Shown: piece by piece, positions 32,731-46,672 of the stretch
Position numbering within the stretch: the stretch's first letter is position 1
Layout: every line of letters starts with the position of its first letter
Assembly (NCBI GenBank): GCA_024362935.1
Contig: JANCRA010000019.1
Span: forward strand, 4,522,501-4,586,500
Direction of reading: 5' to 3'
Length of the DNA stretch: 64,000 bases
Source of the DNA: Setophaga petechia
Lineage: Eukaryota; Chordata; Aves; Passeriformes; Parulidae
Translations under genes and position numbers: made by a program
Notes under the pieces: model-generated
The model's database searches: none
Told to the model about the DNA's origin: nothing
The model's input: only the letters and a program-made list of their open reading frames with translations

Positions 32731-35700
32731 TACGATCAGCCTTGCTGGGATGAGGTCTGTACCTGTATTATATGATGGCAGCAGATGCTGATTCAATACT
32801 GGGGCAAGCGCAGAGTAAACCAAGGCTTCAAATTCTCAGCAAAAATTATTTTCAGGTACCCATGTCAGAAGGCGGGAAGGAGTTGTTCAGAGACAAGGAC
32901 ATGCTTGGGATGTGCCTGTGTATGGACAGAGCATTAGTGAAAATGCTCAGTTGGAGAATAAAACATGTATGTGACTGCAGAGCTCCCCCACCCTTCCCTG
33001 GGGTCCCACAGGCTCTCAGGCCTGCTCTGCACAGACTGTGCTTACCTCAGCTGATGTAGGAATAGGAATCCAACTCATGCCTACTAAACCAGAGATTAGT
33101 AGAGAAAGTTTACAAAGGCCTAAATATGCCTAAGATCAAAGTGATACAATTTGCTGTGATAAAGCAGGATATCTTCCCCTGCCTTAAGTTCCAGTGCTGC
33201 AAAAATACTTCCATTCTCTTGACTATGCACATACAATAATGCCACAGTTACTGACGGGCTCTCCATATGCTCAGTTAAGCAAGCAGAATTCAAGGACTCA
33301 GACTCCTATCAGCTAATATTATATTCTTGTATTTGTGCCTGAGGGCATCTAGGGGTGTTTCAAATGCTGTGCTGATGTGCTGAGGTGGATCTATACCATT
33401 TATGCTTTAGCATTCCCTCTAAAGGTGACTCTGCTGAGGAGAGCAATCACAGTGGGAAGGAACATGGCATGACTGGGATTGTACTGTGCACAGTTAAAGG
33501 TGGAAAAGATGCAGGCTACACAGTTAATTTATTTACTTTTTTCCCTCAGTAAATGAGCTTTCTGATCTCTTACTAGAAAATGTTAGTTTTGTTCTAGGTT
33601 TTTTGGGAGGTTGGTTGTTTTTCCTCTGGCAATGAGGGGTGGGGGCTGGGAATAAAGAGGGAGGGGAAAAGACTGTCTCTTTTTGGTTATGAATTTGCTG
33701 TAACTGATGAAAATTCTAATGTAAAGTTCATGTTTACCAAGCTTAGAAGCTCTAAAAAATCTTTCAGTTTTCCCTGCTTCTTCAAGTGAATGCAAAGGAA
33801 ATGAGACTAAAGAAATGATGGGTGGGTGAAAAAAAGACAGTTCGTGTTACTGAAAAATGGAAGTGTGTGAATGTTTCAAAAATGCTTGATCAACATTTGC
33901 AAAAAACCAGGACCAACGTCTAGGAAATTAGTTTACCCTCAGGAATAATAGGAGAAAAGTAATTTTAAGTAAACTACTGAAATTCTCAACTTGAATTTTC
34001 ATCATACAAATCCAGTTCTTGGATCATTACTTATCCGGTTATAGACTGGGAGACTCTGCTCAGTGAAAAACAAGCAATGGAGGTTGAATTTCTGCAAAAT
34101 TAATTTTTAAAACCATATTTATTTCAGGACAGAATGACTGACTCAGTCCTACTACTGGCATTGCCTACAGTGCTTAAATGGTGTTTCAAGATGCACCTTT
34201 CTACACAAGAAAATGATAGTAAAAATTCCCAGGCATGCTCCATTTCCCAGTGATTTTGACTGAAACTACTTGGAGCATGTGCAATGACTCTAATATGACT
34301 TGAAGAAATATTGATGTACATTGAAGAGATCAAGGAGGGACATGTTTTTCTGACTCTCTACTTACAAAAAAAAAAAAAAAAAAGAAAGCAACATCACCTC
34401 TCTGTGCATTAGACTTTCTGTCTACTGAAATGGCACAAAAAGAACATCTCTGTGGGCTTTCCAGTGCCAATAGGGATGATTTATAGCTTCAGCACTATTT
34501 GTTTTAATCTCAGAGGGAGGGAAAGAGGAAGGGAATGGATTCGATGATACATAGAGAAACATTATTTCCCAAAGGCAGATTTTATTTCTTTAACAATTTA
34601 TAAAGCTCCAGAAGTGAAATATCACTATTTTGGGACTGGTGTTATATATCAATGAGTTTAGCAGCTGCCAGGCTTATGCATGTATTTTGTACTGTACATA
34701 CAGTGCAAAGGCCATTGATTCAACAGTGGTAACAGGGTCTTTATTGTCATTGTTGCAGTAGATCACCAAATTTTGATCTTAAGAGAGACTGCGCACTGAG
34801 AAATGTCAAAGGCAAAATTGTTTAATAAGCAAACCTGTTCTTCCTCTGCTAATCACCCTACTAACTATCTCAGCTGCAGCATCTCAATTATTCTGCTCTT
34901 TGCTAGTAGCAGATCTGACCAGAGCTCTGTTCATTCTGCTGTCATTAACTGTGTAGACATATAAATGTGATCCAAAAATAAATATATTGATAAAAAAGTT
35001 TTTGAAGTCCAGTGGGGGGAAGTGGATGTGTACTTTGGGGGAGGCAGAAAAAACAACCTTGTGACTCTTACTGTAGTCATACTAGCTTGATAGCCCCTAT
35101 AGAATACTACAGGGAGTACCTGGATTTACAGGGAAAATACAAAAAGTCTACTTCAAGGTGGAAAATCTAGTGATCAGTAGAGACAAGGGTTTTAGAACCC
35201 TAGTAGAAGATGGGTTCTTGAAGCCATAATCCAATTATTGAGAGGTCTCAAAATGGTACAAATGATTACATGCAATTCACAGGTCACTCCATGACCACTT
35301 TCTGAGTGAATGCTGCTAATTATGAAACCAAAAAGCTTTTTCCTCTTGAGGCTTGAAGGAACTTGAGGTAATAAGGCAGATAAGATAGTTCTCTTTTGGA
35401 AGGTGAAGATATATATTCCATTTTGGGGTTTTACACATAAAGCAGGAAAGAAACTTTCAGAGGGTCTCTGCAGCCATACGATTTAAAACGGACTCTGTAG
35501 TCATTGCCTGTTACCTGGGTTTTCATCTCAAAGGACAGCTGAGGTGAGAGAGTATATAGCTCTACTGAGATAAGACATTGTTCCCCTGTGTGTTTTCTCT
35601 CCCTTTTAACTAAGTTTTGTTTGTGTTGGAGAAAAATCTAGTTTTCAGCTCTGTGGCCATAGAGCCTTTACTGTCAGCAGAATCAGTGTATTTTCCCTAG

Positions 35701-36701
35701 GCAAAAGGAAAAGAGACAATGGCAGGGCAGTATATACAGTGTGCATTGTTACAGCCTCAGCAGGGACTTCTGGTATGGGAATGATTATGGGAATACAGAG
35801 TGAACCAGGGCCATATCCTTCCCTGAGAGTGTTGGGACCCCAGAAAGCTCTTGCAGACACTGATGCCCTTTACATTGCTTTTATTGGGTGCTAACTCTCA
35901 GGATTTAGCTTATTGTTATAGGATGTTTGAGTATTTATTTGCTTAGAAATAACTTAGGCCAGACTTTGCTGAAGACTCCACTTCACTTGAGATGCATCAA
36001 AATTCAAAAGTAGAGAATCAAAAGTTTGCTTGATATTAATATCACTGTTGATCCAAGGCTTTGAAAATTGCTGGTTATGGCAGTGAAATGGGGAGCAGCT
36101 TTACTAATTTCTGATGGAGCTTGCAAAGCAGAAGTCTGCTGATTTTTCAGCTCCAAGAATGTCTGCATAGTTTGTTAATCCCTGGAAGTGGGAAGCCAGC
36201 TTTTAGCAACAGCATGAGGGACTGGACCTTTGTGTTTGCTTGCTCTAAAACTGGGATTTAGCCAGATTATTCTTCATTTCTCACAAAAGGGGAGTCATAG
36301 TGCTTGCTGAAGCCAAATGACAGTTGTGGGAGCTGAGACTTCCATTTGCTACATGCAACAGCAAAGCTAAGAGGAAACCATGGCTGCCAGATGTTTGTTT
36401 TACATAATCCAGAGGATGCAGATGTCTTTCTTCAGCAATGGACATTTTGTGATATTGTTTAAAGGCTGGTACCTAAGGAACTGTTTCTAGATTGTGACTT
36501 GAACTATGTCTGAGTGGAGTGGAGCAAGGATCTCCTTCCTCTTTGCAAGTTACCTGAGGCAGCTCGGAACCTGGGGTGAAAGAATAGCTTCAGCTTTTTT
36601 GGCTTACTCTTACCAGATGGCTTATCAGAGAAAAATGGGTGAAAGAATAGCTAAAGTGGTGGCTTCCTTCCTGCAGAAGCCTATGCTGAACGTGCAGAAA
36701 G
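32731..36701. other. Unassigned AT-rich non-coding DNA
   Basis: No gene or interspersed repeat is recognised apart from an A-run at 34366-34383. The plus-strand frame 36506-36763 reads into the pentanucleotide repeat (NGMEW units) and is an artefact of it. Confidence 0.55.
34366..34383. repeat. Homopolymer run of 18 A
   Basis: There are eighteen consecutive A bases followed by GAAAG. No retroposed body is recognised to its left, so it is listed only as a simple repeat. Confidence 0.9.
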
Positions 36702-36756
36702 GGAATGGAATGGAATGGAATGGAATGGAATGGAATGGAATGGAATGGAGTGGAAT
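36702..36756. repeat. (GGAAT)11 pentanucleotide microsatellite
   Basis: There are eleven units in perfect register. Ten are GGAAT and one (36747-36751) is GGAGT. On the minus strand this is (ATTCC)n, and it continues outward from the ATTCT tail of the adjoining CR1. It shares the register of that tail, so it is best explained as a derivative of it by one T-to-C change followed by expansion. Confidence 0.95.
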
Positions 36757-36811
36757 AGAATAGAATAGAATAGAATAGAATAGAATAGAATAGAATAGAA
36801 TAGAATAGAAT
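36757..36811. repeat. (AGAAT)11 microsatellite, 3' tail of CR1
   Basis: There are eleven perfect AGAAT units, which is (ATTCT)n on the minus strand. They sit directly at the 3' end of the minus-strand CR1 body. CR1 elements characteristically end in a short ATTCT-containing repeat, normally the 8-mer ATTCTRTG in a few copies. Here a pentamer form has expanded to 55 bp. Confidence 0.95.
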
Positions 36812-37045
36812 GTTTCAGTTGGAATTGACCTACAATGGCAATCTGGTCCAGCTGCCTGAGCACTTCAGGACTGACCAAAAGTTGAAGTATGTCACTAAGA
36901 ACATTGTCCAAATGCCTCTTAAACACTGATAGACTCAGGGCATCAATCTCTCTAGGAAGCCTGTTCCAGTGTTTGATCACTCTTGCTGTAAATTCTCTCT
37001 AATACCCAGTCTAAAACCTACAGGCCGTAAGGAAGAAGAGCTTGA
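36812..37045 (-). mobile_element. CR1 LINE fragment, 3' end, minus strand
   Basis: On the minus strand the fragment encodes HWNRLPREIDALSLSVFKRH (around 36968-36909), the conserved C-terminal end of the CR1 ORF2 reverse-transcriptase protein. It is preceded by sequence matching TAGACTGGGTATTAGAGAGAAT. It continues past the coding end into GGCAGCTGGACCAGATTGCC and the ATTCT tail at lower coordinates. It is strongly 5'-truncated, as most CR1 copies are. A reading frame remains open from about 36980 through the tail on the minus strand, which makes this the least broken CR1 copy in the window. It still lacks all catalytic parts. Confidence 0.93.
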
Positions 37046-40000
37046 TAGAAGCATGAAGGAATAAGCCTTTGCCCAACTTTTGGGTTGCAAGTGCAGCATC
37101 TTTGAACCCAGCCCTGTTAAAAAAAAGGACCAGTTAAAGAACATGGTCTTTTTTGTATTATTGCCTACTGGGGTACCCTAAGGTTGCTAATAAAGTAGAC
37201 ACTAGGTCTTGAAATCAAACAAGCATTGTTGACTTGCAGTAAAAAATACAAGAGGGAGAGATGTTGGGACTGATGGGTTTCCACATAAACTATCCTTTGC
37301 ACTACAGAAGAGTTTGTACTCTCTGTAAAAAGTAAAGGAGAGGAGTTAGAAATGAAACAGTGGAATAGAACAAGTCACAGATGCCATAAAGGATATCCAG
37401 AATTCAAATCATTAAGGTGATGGCTGTTAAACACTGGGTCCTCAAAAAATAAAGTAGAGAGAAACCTAGACGCAACCTGAACAGAAATGAAGGAATATGT
37501 GTGCCTAAAAAGACAAGTGTTTATTCTGCTGGCAACAAGGCTACATGGATGAACACATTTCTCTAAGTGCTGTAGGCTACATCTGTAACAGTCACGCGCA
37601 CACATGCAAGGTCAAGCCTTGAGCAGTGGCTGATGATTGTTCAAGCAGTTCAGTTGTTTGCACAGTATCAACAAACATTTTCCATATTATCTCTGCATGT
37701 GAGTTAGGTGTGGCACAAAGCAGGGATCCCTCTGAATTAGTCCATACACAGCTACCCTGCTTTTTTGGGAAAATTAATCTTGCAACCTTGCTGTAACTCA
37801 GACCACAGCCTGGGATCCTGACATTTTGCATGGTCTAGCTTATAATTTAATTGGTCCTTCCTGTAAAACTTCTTAGGTTCTCCTCTATTTCCTTTGATGG
37901 ATAGATATCTTTCTAATTTCAGCTATACTATATAGCCAGACCCAGTACAAGCCCAGTGCTCACAGTAAATTAGACTGCAAAAATATGGCCAGGTGCAAGT
38001 GGATTACAATGAAAATAGCCTGAGTGCATAGGTAGGCATAAGTCATCAAAAATTCATGAAACAAGACATTAGAGAGATTAGTAGCCCCGAGATAGAGAAG
38101 GGGCCGTGTTCTAGGAGAAAGTATGTCACTATGTATGTATGTGTGAATGCTCATGGGTTGATCTTAAGCAGTAATCATAATCAGAAAAATTAAGGTTTCA
38201 ATTGACTTCAATCACACAAGAATGACATGTGGGGCTTCCCATGTAGAAAGACAGGGAACTACAAATCTTTGTAGACTTTGTTGCACTGTGCTACAGTTCA
38301 ACACCAAAATATTCTCAATGTGAAAAAGGAAGAACAATCACCCTGGCTTTCACCCAGCATGCAAAGCCAAAGAAAGCATATATTGGAGGAGGTGGAGGCT
38401 GCTTCATGGTGAGATGAAGATAGAAGCATATTGGGTATGTAGACAGTGAGGATACAGAGCATTTCTTTAGCTTCAGGGAGCACTGGGCAGAGAAAACTGT
38501 CAGTTCTGCAGTGAAGAGGTAACAATACACCTGTTGAAACAAGCACAGAACCAGTCAGAAAACTCATGCTTCTGATCCTAGACATCTGTTGACTTTTGAG
38601 AGACTCCAGCTGCACTCTGAAAAATGTAGAGTGTTTAGGAACTAAAGGGTGGGAAGAAGTTCAGTGATTTATAGGGATGCCTAACTTATCTTTCTAGATT
38701 CTGCACATGCTTATCAGAAGCCTGTGAACTCTTGAGACAGTTAGCACATAGTGGGCGTATGGTGAGATACCAACAAACAGGCATTTGAAGGAGTAAAGAA
38801 AAATGTAAGTGATATATCAGGCTTTAAGCACTATCAAGCAAAGCAGCCCTGGAACTATGGTGACTATGTCTACATAGACACACCTCTAAGCAAATGTGAT
38901 TGTTCCTTTGGACCACGCATCACAAAATTATGCCCAAAGCAAAACCCATCCAAGGGATACCCTAGTGTCAACAGTCTGCTTGCCTCTCCCTCAAATGTCT
39001 GCAGTAAATGACTACAAGTATTTTTATTCTTTTTTTTAAACTTGGGGGACATCAAATAGATGATAGAAGACAAATATCATGTCTATAAAAGTAAGAAATC
39101 TTCAGGAGAAAAAAGAAAGAGTCAACAAGATTGTTTCTGATAATGCAAAGCTGTTTGGTTTTTCTTCTGAGCCAGCCCAGACTGGGAATGTGGCAGACTG
39201 GGCAGGTGTAAGTGAAAAACAGATGTGGCTGACTGGCTCACACGCAAACAAAGCATGATGATGATGCCCTTGTTCAAGATTTGTATATTGATTAATTTTT
39301 GAGTACACCTAGGTGGAGGGAAGGCTTGGACTCTGGTATTGAAGGCTGGCCAGTGTTCCTGGAGGACTAGGCATTCAAATGTTTATCTCTGGCACTGGAG
39401 GAGCAAAGACATTTGTGCACGTGGCCACAAGATGAATTTAGGCACCTCTCAGAATTGGAGAGCAAGGTAAGATGTTGCATGGACACACCTTGCAGGGTTT
39501 TAGAAGATGGGCTGTAAGAAGTTAAGGAAGCAGACTACAGCAATTGTCATCAGAGCTCTGATACACAGTGAAAAAGGTATCTTAGTACTGGAAAGGATGA
39601 AATTACTGAGATTTTGGAATACAGAAATCCAATTTATTTACCTTTGGGTGGAACATGAACATATGATCTCACCAAATCCATTAGAAAGCAATGTGTAAAT
39701 AAGCTGATACTGAATACATCAAAACTCCTATCCAGTGTAGAAGTTGAAACCACTTTGATCATGAAGGAAAGAGTAAGGCTCATGAGCATTTTGAGGGCTG
39801 ACAGACACCTATGCAGTATATCCTATTGTGAATATAAAGAAGCTGGGACCCTGGAACAGAAGACAAAATCCCCAGGTATGCTTACAGTACCTTTCCATCC
39901 CTCATGAGACACTTCAGGCAGCTGAAACAAATGTGCTAGGAACAGCAAAATGACTCATGTTCCAGCATTAATTGCTGGACCACAGGATGTTACTTTTTGT

Positions 40001-43000
40001 TTGGTAAGTAGTGACTATGGTGTGCAACACATGATCCTGAGTGCAGAGGGCCAAGCAATCATACTGTTGGATTTAGGTAGGCATGAAAGCTTCTAGAGAT
40101 GAGCCAGGAAACATACTCAGTGGCCAGACATGAAAGGCATACGTAGAACAGTGTGCATAGTGCAAAGTGCTGGCTGAAGCAGGAGACTATCTCTGATGAC
40201 AGCCCAGGGAAACATTGTGAAGTGCTCTGTTCATACTGCATAGCAGAAATTACATTGTTAAAATAAATTATAATCCAATTCCTAAAAACTGGATTCTCTT
40301 TTTAGATGAAATCTTTGTCTTACAGGGCTATTTTAACCACTAGTTATAATGTTGTACTTTAAACAGCCAGGAGCCAATGACTGCTGGAAGAGCATGAGAC
40401 GGATGACTACCAACTTTCGGCACAGGGAGAGCTGGGCAGAACTGTTGACTCACAGGTGTGTCACTAAATCACTCTGCCAGCTTGAATTGTCCCTCGGGTG
40501 ATGCAGTCTGAGCACCACACCTGTCTAAGGGCTGTGCCTGCACAGATGAAAAAATATGAATCCAATTAGTTCATAAAGGGAAAAAGATTGAGAGGGGAGA
40601 GAAATGAATTTTTTCTCAGTATGCATACACATGAAAGCAGAAAGCCCGAGGAAGTCAGAAGAGCTGATTAGGTAAAGGACTGTTCAAAAATAACTGTTCA
40701 AAAACTGAACATGAATACATTTAGGCCGGGAAATTAGAGTGAATTTCTTGCTAGCAAAGAATAGGAGGGATGAAAAAAGAGTTGTATCTAGTTCAGTAAG
40801 AAGCTCAGTCAACTCAGGATGGGACAACATTTTCTAAGTTTGAGGGAGATAGATTCAGATCTCCAAGATTTCCCTTTTAATCTGACATTCCTATACCTTA
40901 AAAAAGGGAATACCAAGATTTGCATTCAAATATGCTAACTTTAACTGTTTGCAGCTTTAGGTATTCTAAGGCTGGTCTGTAATTGGGATATTTATGTATA
41001 AATGACCACCTGGGCATCAATCTTCTGGTTTGTGCAATTGCGTGCCTTGCATGTACAGAAGAGGTTGTGTGCTCAAATAGACTTGCTGTGTGTATGGAGC
41101 CTATGCAAATTGTGAGATATTTAAAAATATCTTGAAGTGAAGAGATGAAAAAGCTTTGTCTGCTATAGCTGTTTGTTTCATTGCTGATTCCAGCATTCTC
41201 TAAGCCTCAGCATATGAGATATGGACATTAATGAACCTTTCTGGAACATATTGGCCACACAGAAATAGAAATTTTAGTGTTTGGGTTGTTTTCCTAATTT
41301 TTTAAAAAGACTGTTAGTGGGAAAGCTCCCTCCTAAGATTGATTGGATGACTTTCTAAAGGAAAACATTTTCTAAGATATCCTTATTTTTTACCAAAACA
41401 GCAGGAAAAAATCTTGATGCTGTCCTTTGGGGGAAATACAGACTTAACAGGATACTTCAGCTAACCTCAAAGTCATTGGGAGTGAAGATCTCAGAAATCT
41501 CATGAGCTGGAGCTCCAGTTTAGCAAAAGACTTTAGCACATCCTTAACATTAAACATGTGGGCTGTGCCTTTGAAGTCAGTAAGTGTACTCACATGCTTT
41601 CGTCTGCTGCTGGATTGGGCTTTGACCACCTGTTTTTTATCTCAGCAGGACAGAGCACCCAGTCATTCCCTAGATCCCCTTACTCATGCTAGTGGCTCCT
41701 GAGCAGTCAATAGGCCCACTGTGCATGCAAAGCTGGCTCACTTCAGGCAACGTTAAGCCCACCAGTAGCACTGGAAATTTTGTACTGTTTGGCATTCTGC
41801 TTGGATTTCTTTTTAAAAATTTTGACTGATAATTCTGTTTGAGTTGCATTGCTACAGGGATTCCTGCACTCTTCCCCTCCAAAAGCCAGACAGACTAGTT
41901 AATAAACATTCATAATTGCAGGCAGCCCAAGACAGAAATTAGCTTATCCCTTGTAAATTCATTTATTCACTTACTTGAGTCAAGCTTCCATTATTTTGTT
42001 TTTCTTATACCTGCTGGAGGGAACAGAAATCAACCCCCTGAGCTCCTTCAGGCAGAATATTCACTACTTTTTCTTTTAAAGTGCCAAAATACTCAATTTG
42101 TATTTTCTTCCTCAGTCTGCAAGGAAAATAAAGTAATGGAAATTTCACTCCAGTGAAAAATCAAGTGCATATAAAGTGCAATCTAATGAAGAAGATTTAT
42201 TTTGAGTGTCCAGAGATATGGCTGCTAATTTCCTTTTCTGGGGCCCAGACTCTGAAAGTACCTTTCTTTTGGGGAATGGCTGTGTGCCACAGGCTGGTAT
42301 CACTGGCTGGTTGTGCCCTTTGCTGCTTGTGGCCTGCCAGCTCCAACATTTTCCTGTATTGACAAACAGAGTCCTTGACCTACTTTTGGATACTAAGGTC
42401 TGATTCTCTTAGACTGATTTTGAGAGACCAATATTGTTTTACTGCATTTGTTGGACTAACTACCACATGTAAAGCAGAGAGGGGAGAAGACAAGACTACT
42501 GGAGGCAATAAATGGGATTTTACTAACAGTGGTTTTGGGTCTGTAGGCAGTTCCTTGTTCTCTGCCATGCCACTGCTATCGAGTTGCAAATGGTTTTCTG
42601 CTGACTGTTCTGGATATTCACATTACCTTCTAATGCCATTGACAGATGCAATGATACATCCTGACATTGGCAGACTGAGGTCTAATTTTACTACCTAGAA
42701 AACATCAGTGAAAAGGAGTGAATTTTCACAGAACAGATCCAGGATATTGCCATTTCTTCTATGTTTATGAGAGGAAATGACCATTCTGCCCTGCATCAAA
42801 TTTGCAGATGCTCCCTGGAACATTGTTCTTGATAAATTTGTAATGACAATGTCTCATTTTTCAAACCTACATTTTTTTGGAAGAACTCATGTCGTACTGG
42901 GCTATGGAAAGTAATCTGCCTGGGTGGGAAAAGCAAAAATTATACCAAGAGAAAGAGAATCAAGTATGTAAAAGGAGTGGGGCCTGCGAGTTTTTTCATT

Positions 43001-46000
43001 TCAAAGTTCTATTGAACGAGATTTTGTTATTTCCTGTGGCTCAAGTAACAATCAGACATCATCTTCTCATAAACAAATTGTAATATAAAGATTAAACCTC
43101 AGCCTACTTTTAGAATTGCTGGGTTAAGAAAAGCAACCATAGTGGAAAAACAGCAGTGAAAAAAGTCAGACTTTTGGAGTTCATCTGACTCTTCTTTCAT
43201 TTTACAGCATTTAAAAATTCTTGTTAGGCAAATGCACATCAGGAGAAGCTCAGAAGTCAATAGGCTGAGGATTTTATGAATTAACTCTGAGCCACAATTT
43301 TTAGTTTTAAAAACTAAATGCCAGCACATTGTGTTGATTTAAACAACACACTCACCTATAATCCCCTGTGCCAATAGTGTAAGATGAATTAGAATCATAT
43401 CTCAAATCTAGTTCTAAACTAGCAACCATTTCATCTCTACATGCCTCTGTTGATTGCCATCCTCCTGATTTATATCACCAATACATGAAATGCTCCCATC
43501 TCATGGCAAACATCTTAATTGAGAAAGCAGAAGTACAGGGATGATACTGACTCAGGAAGATGGAGACAGACAAGTATGAACTTTCCATTATTCTGGATGC
43601 TGGTTATGAATGTTTTTCCTCTGCTGAACTTTGACTTGTTATGGTTGGAAAATCATTACAGCAAGTAGCTGTACATGCCATTCAGTGAATATTGCATATC
43701 TGTTTGGCTCCTCTTCTAAATCCTTCATTAGAGCTTCAGCCAATCTGTGTAATCATTTCTGGTCAGTCTCATAACTTTTGTCTGCAAAAGACAGACTTCA
43801 GTGTCCATCCACTACAGCTTCCCTACAGTGTAATGGTCATGTGCCAAATCAAAACACAGTGCAAGATTCCTTCCAATTTTCCTGAAACTTTATAAAAAGT
43901 ATATTTACTCTCAAAGTAGGTTACTATTTCTGAAAACTGCTGTAGCAAGAGACCTCCTCATTCAAACCTTCAACCACATAACAGAAAGAGCATGTTTAGC
44001 AGCAATAGAGCCTCATCTAGCCTGCCTGTAGCAAACTTCTAGGCATGAGAGGGAATTCAGTTCCCATGCCCATTTAATTTTCACCTTCTCTGTTAGAACA
44101 GACAAGCAGGATGCTAGTTTTGGTCTTTCCAGCCTCATTTTAAGTCTGATCTGTGAAGTCTTATGACCCTAGGCTTATTGAATGAGCCTGACAATGAATG
44201 ACACAGAAAGGCTTAGGGCAGAACTACTGTACATTTAGAACAACAGAGACTGAAGACTTGTTATAAGAAAAAATAGATTACTTTTTATTTGCAGTCTAAT
44301 ATCCTTCATTCAACCAAGCCCATTCACACATTTGTAGATGGTTTGGCAGGGCTGAAAGAGGTCTATAAAACCTGGATATTTGCACTGACCCTTCTTTTTC
44401 TTAGCTCCTCTGAAAAATTCTTCTTCCAATTGCTTTAATCCTTTTACATGCTACTTCTTTTCATGACTGCTCATTTGACTAGAGTTACAAATATTGAAAA
44501 AAAAAGTCTCCAAAGAAGACCACATGTTTTGCTTGGTTGTAAGTAATTTCAGTTTCCTTGGATTTCATGGGCAAGACAGAGAGAGAAGGGAAAGAAACAT
44601 TTCCCTGATGAGAGATATCCTTCCAACCATATGGATTCAGTGGGGAGAGAGGACAGGAGAGGCTGACAAAGGATTGTAGAAACAATAAAAGGCAACTGGT
44701 TTGTCATCATAAAAAGCTGCACAATGGAAGGAAGTTATATCTCTATTATGTATCAGATTGAGATCTGTGAAAAAGGGTGTCTACTTTGTCATGCTGCATG
44801 TGTTTAATTTCCCTTTAGGAAACTGGCAGCAGTTACCGAGAACGAGACATACATGGCCTGAAGGACACAAAATAATGTGTGATTCTCTCTTCTAGTCTGC
44901 TTTCACTGATTGACCAAATTAGATCACTTCTGCAATGAAGAGAAAGAGACTAATATGCAGGCTGTTCTTGCAAAACATGATAAAGCAGAAAGAATACCTG
45001 GAAGACTCCAGAGCTAACACAAACCACCCAAGTCTTCCACGCAAAGAGATGTAGAAGCAAACTGGAACCTAACAGAGAAGTTCACACACAAGGACAACAG
45101 CTCAGACACTCAAGAAAGTAGGAGTTAAAAGACAACTAAATGGATACCATTATACTCATATGGAAATGGCTGAAACAGAATCAAAATAGATTTTTTTTAA
45201 ATTCCATAAGATTTAGTTTTGCAATATTTATTTTCTGAGTGTTATTTCAGTTATGAAAGTTCAGCAAGAAAAGGGGATTACTCCCCATGTGATCTAAGGA
45301 CAAAAAATTGACATCTAAGAAGTGTCAGGTGACAATTACAAAAGTTTGCACCAAAGAAGTATTCAATTTTAGTATTTAAAATATTTTCCTATAACCATTC
45401 ATTTTAATTTCTGAATTTTCAACTTTGATTTAAAAAAAAAACCCTAAAATTCCTTTTTTTTTTTGCTAAAACCAGCTTTACTGTCAAGATATTTTCATTT
45501 TCCTTGTTACAATTTTTTCCATAGTTGAACGACAGTGATACTTGACTATTCACCATTATGTTTTGCTGTATCATCAATGCTTTTCTATCACAAGTGTCCC
45601 CTAGAACTGACAGTAGAGGTAAGTGAAATATTTTTTCTCTTGCAAGAAAAGCCTTGGTTTTGTAAGCTATCTTATACAGAGCCTATTCTTACATTTCTAG
45701 AATTTCTGATTACTTTCTCTGTTTTATAAATAGATGAAAATGGTCAGGCCAAGTCTGCACAATACATTTGGAAAGGGTTGGCCAGTATCTGTTAGAATAA
45801 ACAAAAGTGAAATTGTATTTAAACTCCTCAAAGGAAAAGATGTCTAATAAGCATGATATTTTTATTTGGGGAATAGAAATGGTGAAGATTTTAAAAATCA
45901 GTGAAGTTGGAGCCAAAATATATCCAGAAACAGCATCCTGAAGAATCTGAAATATCTGTTTGGAAAATGACATGCAATCTTGTGTTAGAACTTTGTTGCC

Positions 46001-46636
46001 AAAGTTGTCTGGCTGCTTCCTCGGGATTATTGACTGCAAGTCTCCAGTGTCTCACAGTGACATGATTACCACTTCTCTGTTTAGTTAATTGAAGATTTGA
46101 GTAACTCATGGTAAAGAGAGACAAACAGACAGAGCAATAGTCTTGTGGTTGTTTTGCAGTGCAAACTTGAAGAGCCATACCCTTCCAATGAGTTAACACC
46201 TTGTCCCCAGAGTAAAGAAGGATAAAAATAAAGATCTGAACAGTATTGTTCCAGTTGGGTAAAATTAGAAGCCGTTTTTAACAGCCCTGGCTCTGCCATG
46301 CTATTGTTAGAACTTGTTCACTCGCTGAAGTGTTCTGCGTGACGCTACAGTGTGCGCTCCCTCCTCAGAGCAAGAGCTCTTCTCTGATTGCCTTCAGGAG
46401 CCAAGAATGTGCCATATAAAATGGAGCAGTTATTAAAATGAGCATGAAAAAACAATTTGCTTTGTGCCTAGTTATACCTTCAAGGGTGATTGTTATCAAT
46501 GTATTTAATCTGGGTCTCTGTGTATAATCAAGCACTAGAACACAAAATGATTGTAGGCACAATAAAACCATGGCAGTAGGAAAGACAGTGGAGACAATTC
46601 AGTGATTTGCTGAAAAGTGCGTGGTGATTGAAAGAG
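37046..46636. other. Unassigned AT-rich non-coding DNA
   Basis: Across this stretch I recognise no exon, RNA gene or interspersed repeat. Open frames are 60 to 109 codons long, occur on both strands and resemble no family (for example 38298-38615 minus, 42375-42698 plus, 45710-46039 minus). Around 46310-46360 there is a small group of CpG dinucleotides (CTCGCTG, TGCGTGACGCT, GTGCGCTCC) in otherwise CpG-poor DNA. Ancient repeats too diverged to see by eye may be present. Confidence 0.55.
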
Positions 46637-46668
46637 GGGAGGAGAAGGAGGAGGAAGGAGAAGAGGAA
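46637..46668. repeat. (GGA/GAA)n purine tract
   Basis: A G/A-only stretch made of GGAGAAGGA-type triplets on the plus strand lies directly left of the inverted pair at 46673-46701. It is a simple polypurine repeat with no coding meaning. Confidence 0.85.
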
Positions 46669-46672
46669 CCCT

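Noticed and set aside
36506..36763. Plus-strand 85-codon frame ending in repeated NGMEW units
   Set aside because: The repeated peptide is just the GGAAT microsatellite read in frame.
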